Source of the DNA: Lentzea indica
Lineage (GTDB): Bacteria > Actinomycetota > Actinomycetes > Mycobacteriales > Pseudonocardiaceae
NCBI RefSeq assembly: GCF_012184385.1
Contig: NZ_VSRL01000084.1
Coordinates: forward strand, 1-32,722
Reading direction: 5' to 3'
Length of the DNA stretch: 32,722 bases
Of this stretch, positions 18,418-26,937 are shown piece after piece. The number at the start of each line of letters is the position of its first letter. Position 1 is the stretch's first letter. A program made the position numbers and the translations under genes. The notes under the pieces are model-generated. The model saw only the letters and a program-made list of their open reading frames with translations, was not told the origin of the DNA and did not search any database.

Positions 18418-18841
18418 TCGGTTCCAGCACGACAACGGGGATCTCGCGGTCGGTCTTCTTCTGGTAGTCGGAGTAAGCAGGCCAGACCTCGTTCATCAGC
18501 TTCCACAGCTGGTCCCGCTCGTCGGGGCCGGCCGTGCGAGCGCGTGCCTGGAACTTGTCCGCCGCGACCTGCACGTCCACCACGGGGTCTTCCGAGAGGT
18601 TCAAGTACCACGAAGGGTGCTGCGGCTTGCCGCCCTGTGACGCCACGACCACGTAGTTGCCGCTGCCGTCGGGCTGGTAGATGAGCGCGGTGCGCCTCAG
18701 CTCGCCGCTCTTGCGCCCCTTGGTGGTCAGCAGCAACGTGTGCACGCCCGGCCGCCACTCGTGCCCCTCGGCGCCGTTGGTCTCGACGTACTTCTGAATG
18801 TGCTTGTTGACCCAGCTCGTGGGAGAGTCCTTCACCGCCAT
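18407..18841 (-). CDS. Nitroreductase-family deazaflavin (F420)-dependent oxidoreductase
   Basis: A 144-residue split-beta-barrel protein of the Ddn/FDOR-A type: VNKHIQKYVETNG at the N-terminus, the LLLTTKGRKSGELRRTALIY motif, YVVVASQGGKPQHPSWYLNL (family active-site region) and DVQVAADKFQARART. Such enzymes use F420H2 to reduce quinones or other substrates in actinobacteria; the substrate here is unknown. ATG 18841 is chosen because conserved sequence starts there; a longer in-frame extension to 18967 looks non-coding. The 3' end overlaps the convergent PhzF end by 11 bases. Confidence 0.9.
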   Translation of the reverse strand: MAVKDSPTSWVNKHIQKYVETNGAEGHEWRPGVHTLLLTTKGRKSGELRRTALIYQPDGSGNYVVVASQGGKPQHPSWYLNLSEDPVVDVQVAADKFQARARTAGPDERDQLWKLMNEVWPAYSDYQKKTDREIPVVVLEPISG

Positions 18842-18842
18842 G

Positions 18843-18909
18843 GGTTCGACGCTACTGCCGCGGAGCGCAGGGTGCGCGGCAGCAGCGTCGAACCGAGGGG
18901 TGTACACCC
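18843..18909. promoter_or_regulatory. Inverted repeat and 12-bp palindrome in the divergent nitroreductase/LysR region
   Basis: 18843-18862 and 18875-18894 pair in 19 of 20 positions (left arm GGTTCGACGCTACTGCCGCG). GGGTGTACACCC at 18898-18909 is a perfect palindrome. They sit in the 179-bp gap between the divergent nitroreductase and LysR genes, right at the nitroreductase start, so they are plausible operators for the LysR protein. Confidence 0.45.
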
Positions 18910-19020
18910 TCCCGCGCCGGACCCGGGACACTGCCGCAAGCGCCGGGCCGGAAGATCGCGTCATCACTATGCCCCGATCGAAGGGTGGCGGCGCATTCAG
19001 AACGGGGATACAAGGTCTTT

Positions 19021-19971
19021 ATGCCCGAGCTGGAGCTCCGCCACCTCCGCGCGGTGAGGACCATCGCCGAGGAGGGCAGCGTGACCAGGGCCGCGACGCG
19101 GCTCGGACTGACGCAACCCGCCCTCAGCGCCCAGTTGCGCACGGTCGAGAGACTGGTCGGCGGGCAGCTGTTCGACCGAACGCGCAACGGTTGCGTCCCA
19201 ACGGACCTGGGCCGCCGCGTGCTGGGCACGGCGAGACTCGTCCTCGACGAGATGGCCCAGCTCATGAGCACCACGAAGGAGACGGACCGACGCGGGCCGT
19301 TGTTCCTGGGCTGCATCCCGATCCTGTACTTCGCGACGCTCGTGGACGGCCTGCGGCAGCTCAACGCCGACGTGCGCGCGGAGGTGCGGCCGTCATCGGC
19401 GGAGATCGTGGACATGTTGGAAGCCGGCCAGGTCCACGTGGCGCTGTTCGAGTTCTTCGACGGCATGCACGCGCGTGACCTGGCGGGCATCGAGCTGCGC
19501 AAGCTCGTGACCGAACCGGCGTTCGTCGCGCTGGCGGAGACCGACCCGCTGGCGGGACAGGAGGAGATCGACCTGGCCCAGCTCGCGGAGCGCGACTGGG
19601 TGACGCCACCCAAGCAGCACATCGGCAGCCGGACGCAGATGTTCCAGGCCTGTGCGGATGCCGGGTTCGTGCCGCGGCTGACGCACCACACGGGCGAGGC
19701 GAGCATGGCGCGCGGGCTGGTGGCCGGTGGCTGCGTGTCGTTCGCCGCGGCGCCGTCCCGCACCGGGGAAGGCATCGTGATCAGGCGGCTGCGCGGGATG
19801 CCGCTGATGACCGACATCTTCGTGGCGACACGGCGGGACTCACCGGTGGCGGGGCGGGCGCACGAGGTGTTCGCGTGCGCCGCCGACGCCTACCGGTCAG
19901 TGCTGGACCGCAACCCGGAGTACCGCAAGTGGTGGGACGCGCACCCGGAGGCGCATCCCGAGTTCAACTAG
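19021..19971 (+). CDS. LysR-family transcriptional regulator
   Basis: 316-residue LysR regulator. Winged helix at residues 1-60 (ELRHLRAVRTIAEEGSVTRA, then LGLTQPALSAQLRTVERLVGGQLFDR), followed by a LysR substrate-binding domain (LFLGCIPILYFATLVDGL onward). ATG 19021 is chosen because the HTH begins directly after it; an upstream in-frame ATG at 18985 adds 12 unrelated residues. Divergent from the F420-type nitroreductase, which is its most likely target by LysR gene-order logic. Effector unknown. Confidence 0.9.
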   Translation: MPELELRHLRAVRTIAEEGSVTRAATRLGLTQPALSAQLRTVERLVGGQLFDRTRNGCVPTDLGRRVLGTARLVLDEMAQLMSTTKETDRRGPLFLGCIPILYFATLVDGLRQLNADVRAEVRPSSAEIVDMLEAGQVHVALFEFFDGMHARDLAGIELRKLVTEPAFVALAETDPLAGQEEIDLAQLAERDWVTPPKQHIGSRTQMFQACADAGFVPRLTHHTGEASMARGLVAGGCVSFAAAPSRTGEGIVIRRLRGMPLMTDIFVATRRDSPVAGRAHEVFACAADAYRSVLDRNPEYRKWWDAHPEAHPEFN

Positions 19972-19977
19972 ACCGCG

Positions 19978-20151
19978 ATGGGGCGGGTGGGCCGTCCGAT
20001 CAGCCGGAAGCTTGAGATCGTCAGCGAGAAGATGCTCACCCAGACGTTGCGGACGCTGGAGCGCGACGGGTTCGTACACCGCGAGGCGAAGCCCGTCATC
20101 CCGCCGCACGTCGAGGTCTCCCAGGCGCAGGAACGCTATGACGCCTCCTGA
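19978..20151 (+). pseudogene. HxlR-family regulator remnant
   Basis: 57 codons: SEKMLTQTLRTLERDGFVHR, then KPVIPPHVE, is the recognition helix and wing of an HxlR-type winged helix. The first half of the domain is missing. After PHVE it jumps to QAQERYDAS, which resembles the extreme C-terminus of HxlR proteins, so an internal stretch of roughly 25-30 residues has been lost too. Not a functional regulator as it stands. Confidence 0.7.
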
Positions 20152-20302
20152 GGCTCACCGGAGTGTCGACAGATAGACATCGGGTTAGTCACTCGAATGC
20201 GCCGTGAATGTTCTCACTAACTGCCGAGAAACCCAGGTAAAACATCGGATGGGTCACGATTAGGGGGCGCAATCTGGCCCCGCGCACTGGCAGTATGGAC
20301 CA

Positions 20303-21364
20303 ATGGCCCAACCGTTCACCGACGAAAGCCATCCGGCGGAGCCCTATCCGGGCACTCGTCCAGACCACTGTTTCGTCCACGTCGACGAAACGGGCTGGCC
20401 AGTGCGACCGGACCTCACGATGGAGTCGGGATGGCGAGTCGAGCCGGAGAACATCGATCTGGACCAATGGCTCGCAAACCACGGTGAACCACCGCTGGCA
20501 GGCCGGATGCCGGTGCTCGGCTACGGCTCGAACGCCAACCCCAGCAAGGTCACCTGGCTCCGTGAGGAGCTCGGTCTCGAAGGCCCCGCGGTCGTGCTGC
20601 GCGCACGGTGCGAGGGCCTTGCTGCCGTCTGGGCCGTCGGCATGCGCACCCGTGACGGCCAGCGCCCCGCGACCCTCGCGGCAGCGCCCGGCGTCGTCGA
20701 GGAGCACTCTGTCTGGTTCGCCACGCCTGAGCAGCTGCGCGTGCTGGACCGCTGCGAGGGCCGCGGACTGCGTTATCGCCTCGTACGCCTGCACACGGGC
20801 CGTGTGGTGCTCTACAACGGCGGTGTCGTCGACAGCGTGCTGGCCTACACGGCAGGCTCCAAGATGCGGATGCCCGTGCTCGTGAACGGCCGCATGGTCC
20901 GTTGCGCGGACGTCTCGCAGCGAAGCGCCCGCGTGCTGGGCGGGAGGCCTGCCGAGACGGACGGACTGGACGTGACCGAGGTGCACGGCGTGCCGTCCGC
21001 CGACGACTGGCCCGAGCTGCTGTTCGTCTACGGGACGCTCCAGCCGGGCGCAAGCGCTTGGCACCTGATGGAGCCGCACGTCGTCGAGTCGGAGGAGACC
21101 CATCTGCCCGGCACGTTGTTCGACACGGGCCAGGGCTACCCGGCGTTGCGTCCGGACGCCGGGCTGGGCGTGCCCGGCTTCGTGCTGCGGCTGCGGTCGC
21201 CGGAGGACGCGCTGCCGCTGCTCGATGAGTACGAGGGCGAGGATTACCGCCGCGTGCGTGTCGTGCTGCCGGACGGCCGGATCGCCTGGACGTACCTGTG
21301 GACCGCGGCCGTGAAGGGCATGCCCGAGCTGCCCGACGGGTGGGACGTCCACCAGATCCGGTGA
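20303..21364 (+). CDS. AIG2/gamma-glutamylcyclotransferase-fold family protein, two domains
   Basis: 353 residues. The second half is a clear AIG2-like (GGCT-fold) domain: LLFVYGTLQPGASAWHLM near 235, GTLFDTGQGYPAL, FVLRLRSPEDALPLLDEYEG (family acidic residue region) and YRRVRV. The first half has its own VLGYGSNANP loop near 70 and a CEGRGLRYRLVRL segment, so it seems a diverged second copy of the same fold. Substrate unknown. ATG 20303 has no ribosome binding site, but CAGTAT lies just upstream, so it may be a leaderless transcript. Confidence 0.8.
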   Translation: MAQPFTDESHPAEPYPGTRPDHCFVHVDETGWPVRPDLTMESGWRVEPENIDLDQWLANHGEPPLAGRMPVLGYGSNANPSKVTWLREELGLEGPAVVLRARCEGLAAVWAVGMRTRDGQRPATLAAAPGVVEEHSVWFATPEQLRVLDRCEGRGLRYRLVRLHTGRVVLYNGGVVDSVLAYTAGSKMRMPVLVNGRMVRCADVSQRSARVLGGRPAETDGLDVTEVHGVPSADDWPELLFVYGTLQPGASAWHLMEPHVVESEETHLPGTLFDTGQGYPALRPDAGLGVPGFVLRLRSPEDALPLLDEYEGEDYRRVRVVLPDGRIAWTYLWTAAVKGMPELPDGWDVHQIR

Positions 21365-21429
21365 ATTACCGGCACGTTGTGTGGCCGAGTTGACATTTGG
21401 GCACATCCTTCGGGGTAGGAGGTGCACCC

Positions 21430-22011
21430 ATGACTCGACGGTTGATCGCCTGCGGACTGGTGCTCACAGCGCTTTCTGTCGCTACCGCGTGCGGGACCAG
21501 AACCTCGGACAACGGCGCGCAAACGCTGCCGACCTCGACCCCGTCGTCGACCGCCTCTTCCGCTCCTTCCGACTCCGGCGTGGCCGCGCCCGCCGTGAAG
21601 CGCTGTGCCTCGTCCGCGCTGAAGGGTCAGGTCGACCCGACCGACGCCGGCGCGGGCAACCGGTACGGCCAGTTCGTCGTCACGAACTCCGGCACCATGC
21701 CGTGCACGTTGAACGGCTACAGCGGTTTCCAGCTGGAGAACGCCTCCGGCGCGGTGCCGACGAAGCTGGAACGCAAGGCAGACCCCGGTCCCGCGGCTTT
21801 GACGCTCGCACCGGGCGGGCGAGCCGCCGCGAACCTGCACTGGGGCGTCGTGCCGTCGGGCAACGAGCCGGTGGAGGGCCCGTGCCAGCCCGAGCCGTCG
21901 AAGGCCGCCGCCATCCCACCTGACGAGACGGTGCCGCTGACCGTGCCGTGGACGTTCGGACCTGTGTGTTCCGGTGGCCGGATCGAGATCAGCGCGTTCT
22001 ACGCTGCCTAG
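21430..22011 (+). CDS. DUF4232-type lipoprotein
   Basis: 193-residue exported protein. Signal peptide with Arg-Arg start (MTRRLIACGLVLTALSVATAC) ending in a lipobox-like ATAC, so Cys21 is the probable lipidation site; a Ser/Thr/Pro linker (30-57) follows. The folded part contains RYGQFVVTNSGTMPCTLNGY and SGFQLENASG, the beta-sandwich pattern of actinobacterial DUF4232 proteins, with paired cysteines. Function unknown. GGAGGT lies upstream of ATG 21430; the stop abuts the next ATG (22012). Confidence 0.82.
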   Translation: MTRRLIACGLVLTALSVATACGTRTSDNGAQTLPTSTPSSTASSAPSDSGVAAPAVKRCASSALKGQVDPTDAGAGNRYGQFVVTNSGTMPCTLNGYSGFQLENASGAVPTKLERKADPGPAALTLAPGGRAAANLHWGVVPSGNEPVEGPCQPEPSKAAAIPPDETVPLTVPWTFGPVCSGGRIEISAFYAA

Positions 22012-22488
22012 ATGGACGCACCTGGATGGCTCGCCGTGCTGCCGCACGGCGAGCGCATCGCCTTCTCGCTGCGCACCGCCGCTGTTCCAGTCGTGGTGAC
22101 CGAGGACATCGAATCAGCGGTCGAGGCCGCCGAGCTCCCCGTCGTCCTCATTGGACACTTCACCGGCGCACCCGCCGCTGTTCGTTACGCCCAAACGCAT
22201 TCCGGGCTGGCCGCGCTGATCCTGGTGTCACCCGTGCTCGGCATGTGGGACGGCGCGTCCGACGAGCTGGCCGACCTGATGGACGAGGTCAACTTCGGGC
22301 CGGCGCTGGGCACGTTGCCGACGTTGTGGCTGCACGGTTCGGACGACGAGATCGTGCCGATCTCGGACACGCGAGCGGGCACCGACCGCATCCGCGGATC
22401 CGCGTTCGAGGAGCACATCACCGACGGGCTGCTGACCGACGGCGAGGCCGTCACTCGGGTGCTGGAGTTCGTCCGCAGGGTCGTCTGA
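22012..22488 (+). CDS. Small alpha/beta-hydrolase-like protein lacking the nucleophile Ser
   Basis: 158 residues resembling a minimal alpha/beta hydrolase: LPVVLIGHFTGAPAAVRYA is the nucleophile elbow but reads GHFTG where active members have GHSxG. LPTLWLHGSDDEIVPI carries the acid position and EEHITDG could carry the His. Without the serine, hydrolase activity is unlikely. Its start directly follows the lipoprotein stop, suggesting one transcript. Confidence 0.65.
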   Translation: MDAPGWLAVLPHGERIAFSLRTAAVPVVVTEDIESAVEAAELPVVLIGHFTGAPAAVRYAQTHSGLAALILVSPVLGMWDGASDELADLMDEVNFGPALGTLPTLWLHGSDDEIVPISDTRAGTDRIRGSAFEEHITDGLLTDGEAVTRVLEFVRRVV

Positions 22489-22500
22489 CACCATTTTGGT

Positions 22501-22926
22501 GTGGATGACCTCGTGCTGCTGATCACCGTGGTGGTCGAAGCGGCGGACGAGCAACAGGCGCGTGCCGCGTGCGACGCGCTCATCAGCCGTACCGGCGCCC
22601 AGGTCCTGGACGCCCGTGACTGCTCGGACGAGGAGCCGGAATGCTGGGCCGTCGTCATCACACTGCCGAGCGCGGAGAAGGCCACGCACAACGTCTCAGC
22701 GGCGCTGGCGCGAGCTGTTCGGACCTTCGTGCGCGGGCTGGGTGACGGGTTCCCGACGCCACGGGTGGCCTGCGAGCCGCCGACGGCGTGGACCGTGCTG
22801 GACGAGCCAGAGCTGATCAACGGACTCGTGCCGGGCGCCGAGCGCGTTCTGGTGGAGGCGTGGGCAGGAGATGACCCGTTCGGTGCAGGCACTTTGCGTG
22901 ACAACTCGCCCTCGAGACCGTCTTGA
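22501..22926 (+). CDS. Hypothetical protein, 141 aa
   Basis: Not recognised. The N-terminus (LVLLITVVVEAADEQQARAA, then LISRTGAQVLDARDC) looks like a beta-alpha-beta unit of a ferredoxin-like or ACT-like fold, and KATHNVSAALARAVRTFVRG is a probable helix. No signal peptide or membrane segment. GTG 22501 follows the previous stop by 12 bases; coding bias is normal for the region. Confidence 0.6.
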   Translation: MDDLVLLITVVVEAADEQQARAACDALISRTGAQVLDARDCSDEEPECWAVVITLPSAEKATHNVSAALARAVRTFVRGLGDGFPTPRVACEPPTAWTVLDEPELINGLVPGAERVLVEAWAGDDPFGAGTLRDNSPSRPS

Positions 22927-23166
22927 TTCACCCGGCCGGTCGGTAGGTCCGTGCAACAGGCTGTAGGGAGCTTTGTGAGCGTCACTACACGGTGAGTAAA
23001 GGGGCCAGGGCGGCGCCTAACTGATCATTAAATCAAGGCCCGTTCGAGTGGATTCAGGCATCCACCCGGTTAGCCGATCTTCGGTCTCAACTGTGAAAAT
23101 CTGGGCACAATCTCTACTGAGGGTGGTTGTACGACCACCCTGTTCCGGGAGGGTTCGGGAGCCGAC
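22927..23166. promoter_or_regulatory. 240-bp upstream region of the FtsK cassette, with an 8-bp hairpin
   Basis: Lower GC than its surroundings (an AT-rich patch CTGATCATTAAATCAAGG near 23021-23038), consistent with a promoter region. AGGGTGGT (23120-23127) and ACCACCCT (23134-23141) form a perfect 8-bp inverted repeat around TGTACG, about 25 bases before ATG 23167; a candidate operator or 5' leader hairpin. Confidence 0.45.
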
Positions 23167-23427
23167 ATGGCCAGCATCGAAGAGGTCCGTGCCGCAATTG
23201 CCCAGGCGATCGACAAGGCGAGCCAAAGCCAGTCGGCCCTCCAACAGGCGGCTGAGCTCGCCGAGGACGCGCAGCAACTGCTGACATCGGTCACGCAGGG
23301 GTCTGTGCAGGCGGACGTCGAGACGACGAACGCCCAGTTCGCCCAGGTCGTGTCCGGCGTGGGCGAGCTGCAGAACTACCTCGGCGCGGGCATTTCCGGG
23401 GCCGAGGGCATCAACAGCAGGCTTTGA
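23167..23427 (+). CDS. Small helical protein, 86 aa (WXG100-sized, no WXG motif)
   Basis: Almost entirely predicted helix: MASIEEVRAAIAQAIDKASQ, many Gln/Ala/Ser, then LAEDAQQLLTSVTQGS and VSGVGELQNYLGAGISG. It recalls actinobacterial small helical proteins such as the DUF6244 type, but I am not certain of the family. Size and N-terminal pattern parallel the next gene, suggesting a paired set. First gene of a coupled cassette: its TGA overlaps the next ATG (TGATG). Confidence 0.75.
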   Translation: MASIEEVRAAIAQAIDKASQSQSALQQAAELAEDAQQLLTSVTQGSVQADVETTNAQFAQVVSGVGELQNYLGAGISGAEGINSRL

Positions 23428-23678
23428 TGGCATCCATCGCCGAGGTTCGTGCCGCGCTCGAGCAGGCGAGCGAGATCCTGCGTGAGTCGTACAGAAATGT
23501 GCGCAGCGCGCAGGACGGCCTGGACGAGGCGGTCGCGATCCTGGCCGAGTCGAGCGAAAACCACCACGAGTCGCTGCTTCCACCGGAGTTCGTGCGCGCG
23601 AAGGAAAGATTCCCCGATCAGCTGGAACTGATGGTGGGAACCCTAGAGCGCATCCAACGACTCACCGTGGAGCTGTGA
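23427..23678 (+). CDS. Small helical protein, 83 aa, paralogue-like partner of the upstream gene
   Basis: Begins MASIAEVRAALEQASEILRE, matching the upstream protein's MASIEEVRAAIAQAIDKAS, and stays helical (SAQDGLDEAVAILAESSEN, VGTLERIQRLTVEL). Such twin small helical proteins next to an FtsK-type ATPase recall WXG100 pairs of type VII secretion, but the WXG turn is absent. ATG 23427 overlaps the previous stop by one base; its own stop overlaps the FtsK-type start. Confidence 0.75.
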   Translation: MASIAEVRAALEQASEILRESYRNVRSAQDGLDEAVAILAESSENHHESLLPPEFVRAKERFPDQLELMVGTLERIQRLTVEL

Positions 23679-26494
23679 TGAGCAGGCGGGACGACCGGCG
23701 GCGAAGGGTGGAGGAAGCCTTCGCGGAGTTCCAGCGCGCCGTCTCGGCCGCGCTGGGCTCCGTGGCGCGCGAACACAGGGCGCTCGCCACCGAGCACGCG
23801 AAGGACATGTTCGAGTTCACCGTGCGCGGCATGGGCATCGACAAGGCGCTGCAGGACGTCGCTCTCGCCAACGTGACCTCGTTCCTGACGGTCGACGAGA
23901 AGCGGTTGAGCAACCCGCGTCGGGCGCCGCTCTCGATGGCCGAGTTCGCCGAGCGGCTCGACCAGATCAAGCACGACTGGCAGCAGTCGTACCACGAGTG
24001 GACGTCCTCTGGCCCCGACCAGCTGACCGCGCTGGTGAACTCGGTCGCCGCCGGGCCCGCTTCGTGGCCGCACGAGTCGTGGCTCGGCACGCCGGGCACG
24101 CACGACGGCAGCCAGGGCGTGCCGGAGCTGTGGCGGATCGGCACCGGCGTGGTGACGTCCGCGCCGGAGGCCCAGCCGTTCCCCGTCGCGGTGCCGCTGC
24201 TGGACCAGGCGCACCTGCACATCTCGTCCACTTCGGGCAGCCGCCAGCTCGCGGACACGCTGGTGGAGAACCTGTTGCTGCGGGTGCTGTCGCACTTCCA
24301 GCCGGGGCTCGTGCACGTGCACGTGTGGGACGTCGGCCAGCTGACCGGCTCGTTGCCGGGGCTCTACCCGCTGACTCGCGCGAACCTGCTGACGGTGCAC
24401 GACCCCGCGCGGCTGCACGAGCTGCTGGACGAGCTGTCCGAGCACATCCGCCGGGTGCACACGAAGGTTCTGGTCGACGGGCACCTGACCGTACGTTCGG
24501 TCAGCGGTGAAGGCCGGCGCACCGAGCCGTGGCGGATCGCCGTGCTGTTCGGCAACCGCAAGGCGTTGAAGGAAGAACACCAGCAGCAGCTGCAACGCGT
24601 GGCGCGCAACGGGTTGGCGTGCGGTGTGCAGCTGTTCATCGTGGACATCCCGATCACGATCAACTCGCCGGTGGAGACGGTGGCGTTGCGCAATGACGGC
24701 ACCGCCTTCTGCACCATGACCGGCAAGCAGGTGACGGTGACGCTGGATCCCGCTCTGCCGCGAACTCTCGTACCGCGCGCTTGTGCCGCCATCGCGGAGA
24801 AGCGCGAGGAGCGGCGAACGCGCATGAGCACGTTCGGCGATCTGCTGCCAGAACGGCCGTGGACGGAGACTTCGGCGGCCGGAGTCGTTGCGCCCGTGGG
24901 GTTCGACGACGGGGAGCCGGTGTGCGTGCAGCTGGGCGACACCTCGCCGCACGCGTTGATCGGTGGTCCGTCGGGTTCCGGCAAGACGAACTTCCTGTAC
25001 GCGATGCTCGGTTCGTTGTGCGCGCGGTACTCGCCGGACGAGCTGGAGCTGTACCTGCTGGACTTCAAGGAAGGCGTGTCGTTCGCGCAGTTCGCACCGG
25101 GTCGCAAGGACCCGTCGTGGCTGCCGCACGCGCGCCTGGTCGGCGTGAACGTCAACACCGACCGCGAGTTCGGCGTGGCGCTGCTGAAGTTCCTGTCCGA
25201 CGAGATGCGCAGGCGCGCGGACGCGGCCAAGCAGCACGAGGTCACCAAGCTGGAACACCTGCGCGCCGAGGATCCCGATGGCCGCTGGCCGCGGATCGTC
25301 GCGGTGATCGACGAGTTCCAGTACCTGTTCGGTGAACGCGACCAGGTGACCGCCGCCGCGACGCAACTGCTGGAGGACGTGGCGCGCCGCGGTCGTTCGC
25401 AGGGCATCCACCTGGTGCTGTCGTCGCAGGACGTCTCGGGCATCGAGGGGTTCTGGGGCAAGTCGGCGATCTTCGAGCAGTTCACCGTCCGCATCGCGCT
25501 GCCCAAGGCCCGCCGGGTGCTGGCAGAGCCGCAGAACGACGCCGCCGTGGAGCTGCCGCGCTGGCACGCGGTGATCAACCACGAGTCGGGTGTGAAGCCG
25601 GGCAACGAGATCTGCCGCATCCCGGACTCGACGTCCAAGGGCACCATGGACTTCCTGCAGAACGAGCTGTGGCGCCGCGAACCCGGCCAGGCGCCAGGCC
25701 TGTTCGACGGAAGCAAAATCCCCTTTCTCGACGCACTGCCGGACTTCCTCGAACTGCGGCCGGGCGATGCTTCACCTACCGTGTTGCTGGGACAGGTGAT
25801 CGACGTCGCGGGCAGCGCGGCACGGGTGCGGTTCGCCCGCACGCCGGGCCGCAACATCGCGGTGATCGGCTCCGTGGTCCAGGACGCGGCCGCCGTGCTC
25901 GGCGGAGCGGCCGCGTCACTGGGCAGGCAGCACGAGCCGTCCGAGGCGGCGTTCTCGCTGGCCTGCCTGGTCGACGAGGCGATGCCGTCGGCGTTGCATC
26001 TGGCGAAACGCCTGAGCGCCGACGGTCATGATGCTTCGGTGATCGGCATCGACGGCATCCGCGAGCTGCTGGATCGCACGGCGGCCAGGTTGCAGTCGCT
26101 GAACACGGGGACGTCGGACGCGCCGCCGTCACCGCACTACCTGGTGCTGTACGGCGTCGACGCCGCGCAGACGTTGCTGGAGCAGAAGGACCCGACGACA
26201 CGGACGTCCGGTGTGGACAGCCTGCGGACGGTCCTGAAGCACGGCCCGGAGAACCGCACGCACGTGCTGGGCTGGTGGCGCGGCGTGCAGAGGCTGAAGG
26301 CGTGCCTCCCGCCCGGCGTCTACGACGACATCGGCGCCTGGGTGGCGTTCGACGTTCAGGGCAAGGAACTGCTGTCGCTCGGGCCGGAGCAGGTGATGTC
26401 GTGGTCGCCGAGGCCACGCCGCGGCCTGTTCTTCGACCGGTTCGAGCACTCGCGACCGCAAGTGATCATCCCGTTCGACACTGGAGAAGCGTGA
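23675..26494 (+). CDS. FtsK/SpoIIIE-domain ATPase
   Basis: 939 residues from GTG 23675 (938 from ATG 23678, which overlaps the previous stop). Residues 1-150 are helical and charged. Residues 165-420 form a domain with PVAVPLLDQAHLHISS and VHVHVWDVGQLTGSLPGLYP. The FtsK/SpoIIIE motor has Walker A GGPSGSGKTNF near 429, LYLLDFKEGVSFAQF, Walker B IVAVIDEFQYLF near 541 and LVLSSQDVSG. Residues about 700-930 look like a second P-loop unit whose Walker A is degenerate (NIAVIGSVVQDAAAVLGGAA). One active and one dead motor domain recall EccC/YukBA proteins of type VII secretion, but no membrane segment is evident, so it may be cytosolic. Substrate (protein or DNA) unknown. Confidence 0.88.
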   Translation: MMSRRDDRRRRVEEAFAEFQRAVSAALGSVAREHRALATEHAKDMFEFTVRGMGIDKALQDVALANVTSFLTVDEKRLSNPRRAPLSMAEFAERLDQIKHDWQQSYHEWTSSGPDQLTALVNSVAAGPASWPHESWLGTPGTHDGSQGVPELWRIGTGVVTSAPEAQPFPVAVPLLDQAHLHISSTSGSRQLADTLVENLLLRVLSHFQPGLVHVHVWDVGQLTGSLPGLYPLTRANLLTVHDPARLHELLDELSEHIRRVHTKVLVDGHLTVRSVSGEGRRTEPWRIAVLFGNRKALKEEHQQQLQRVARNGLACGVQLFIVDIPITINSPVETVALRNDGTAFCTMTGKQVTVTLDPALPRTLVPRACAAIAEKREERRTRMSTFGDLLPERPWTETSAAGVVAPVGFDDGEPVCVQLGDTSPHALIGGPSGSGKTNFLYAMLGSLCARYSPDELELYLLDFKEGVSFAQFAPGRKDPSWLPHARLVGVNVNTDREFGVALLKFLSDEMRRRADAAKQHEVTKLEHLRAEDPDGRWPRIVAVIDEFQYLFGERDQVTAAATQLLEDVARRGRSQGIHLVLSSQDVSGIEGFWGKSAIFEQFTVRIALPKARRVLAEPQNDAAVELPRWHAVINHESGVKPGNEICRIPDSTSKGTMDFLQNELWRREPGQAPGLFDGSKIPFLDALPDFLELRPGDASPTVLLGQVIDVAGSAARVRFARTPGRNIAVIGSVVQDAAAVLGGAAASLGRQHEPSEAAFSLACLVDEAMPSALHLAKRLSADGHDASVIGIDGIRELLDRTAARLQSLNTGTSDAPPSPHYLVLYGVDAAQTLLEQKDPTTRTSGVDSLRTVLKHGPENRTHVLGWWRGVQRLKACLPPGVYDDIGAWVAFDVQGKELLSLGPEQVMSWSPRPRRGLFFDRFEHSRPQVIIPFDTGEA

Positions 26495-26937
26495 TGAACC
26501 CGATGATGACGACGATGTTCGAGTCGGTCCCGTCTCAGCGTCAGAGCGAGGAGGTGATCGAGGTGCCGGCGTTGTCAGCCGTTGAGCGCTACAAGGAGAT
26601 CATCGCCGTAGCCACGGACGCGGCTGCTCGCCAGCGCAAGCTGGACGAGGTGCGGTGCGCCGAGCTCGCCGAGCGGCTCGCGTCGGCCCAGCAGCGGATC
26701 GCCGAGGTGCGCGACCGCGAACGGGTCGTGCGGATGGGCGCCGCGCTGCACTGGGAGCAGGCCGTCGAGCAGCTGTGGAACGAACGATGGCTGCAGATGG
26801 TCACCTTCCCGCAGCCGGACGAGTCCGTTCCGCCACGTCCCCAGGGCGAGTACAACCGGGCGATGGACCTCGCGTACCAGGCGCTGGAGGACTCGCTGGC
26901 CAAGCGAACCCTGTTGCGCCGCAAGCAGAAGGACTGA
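26494..26937 (+). CDS. Coiled-coil protein, 147 aa, in FtsK cassette
   Basis: Not assignable to a named family. Residues 27-85 are strongly helical and charged (AVERYKEIIAVATDAAARQR, then ELAERLASAQQRIAEVRDRE), a likely coiled coil. A tryptophan-containing stretch (ALHWEQAVEQLWNERWLQM) and a basic C-terminus (LLRRKQKD) follow. ATG 26494 overlaps the FtsK-type stop (TGATG) and the stop abuts the next ATG, so co-expression is nearly certain; probably an accessory or adaptor of the ATPase. Confidence 0.8.
   Translation: MNPMMTTMFESVPSQRQSEEVIEVPALSAVERYKEIIAVATDAAARQRKLDEVRCAELAERLASAQQRIAEVRDRERVVRMGAALHWEQAVEQLWNERWLQMVTFPQPDESVPPRPQGEYNRAMDLAYQALEDSLAKRTLLRRKQKD

Noticed and set aside
23618..25582. 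654-codon minus-strand open frame opposite the FtsK-type gene
   Set aside because: Antisense of a conserved P-loop ATPase; no start context or domain of its own.
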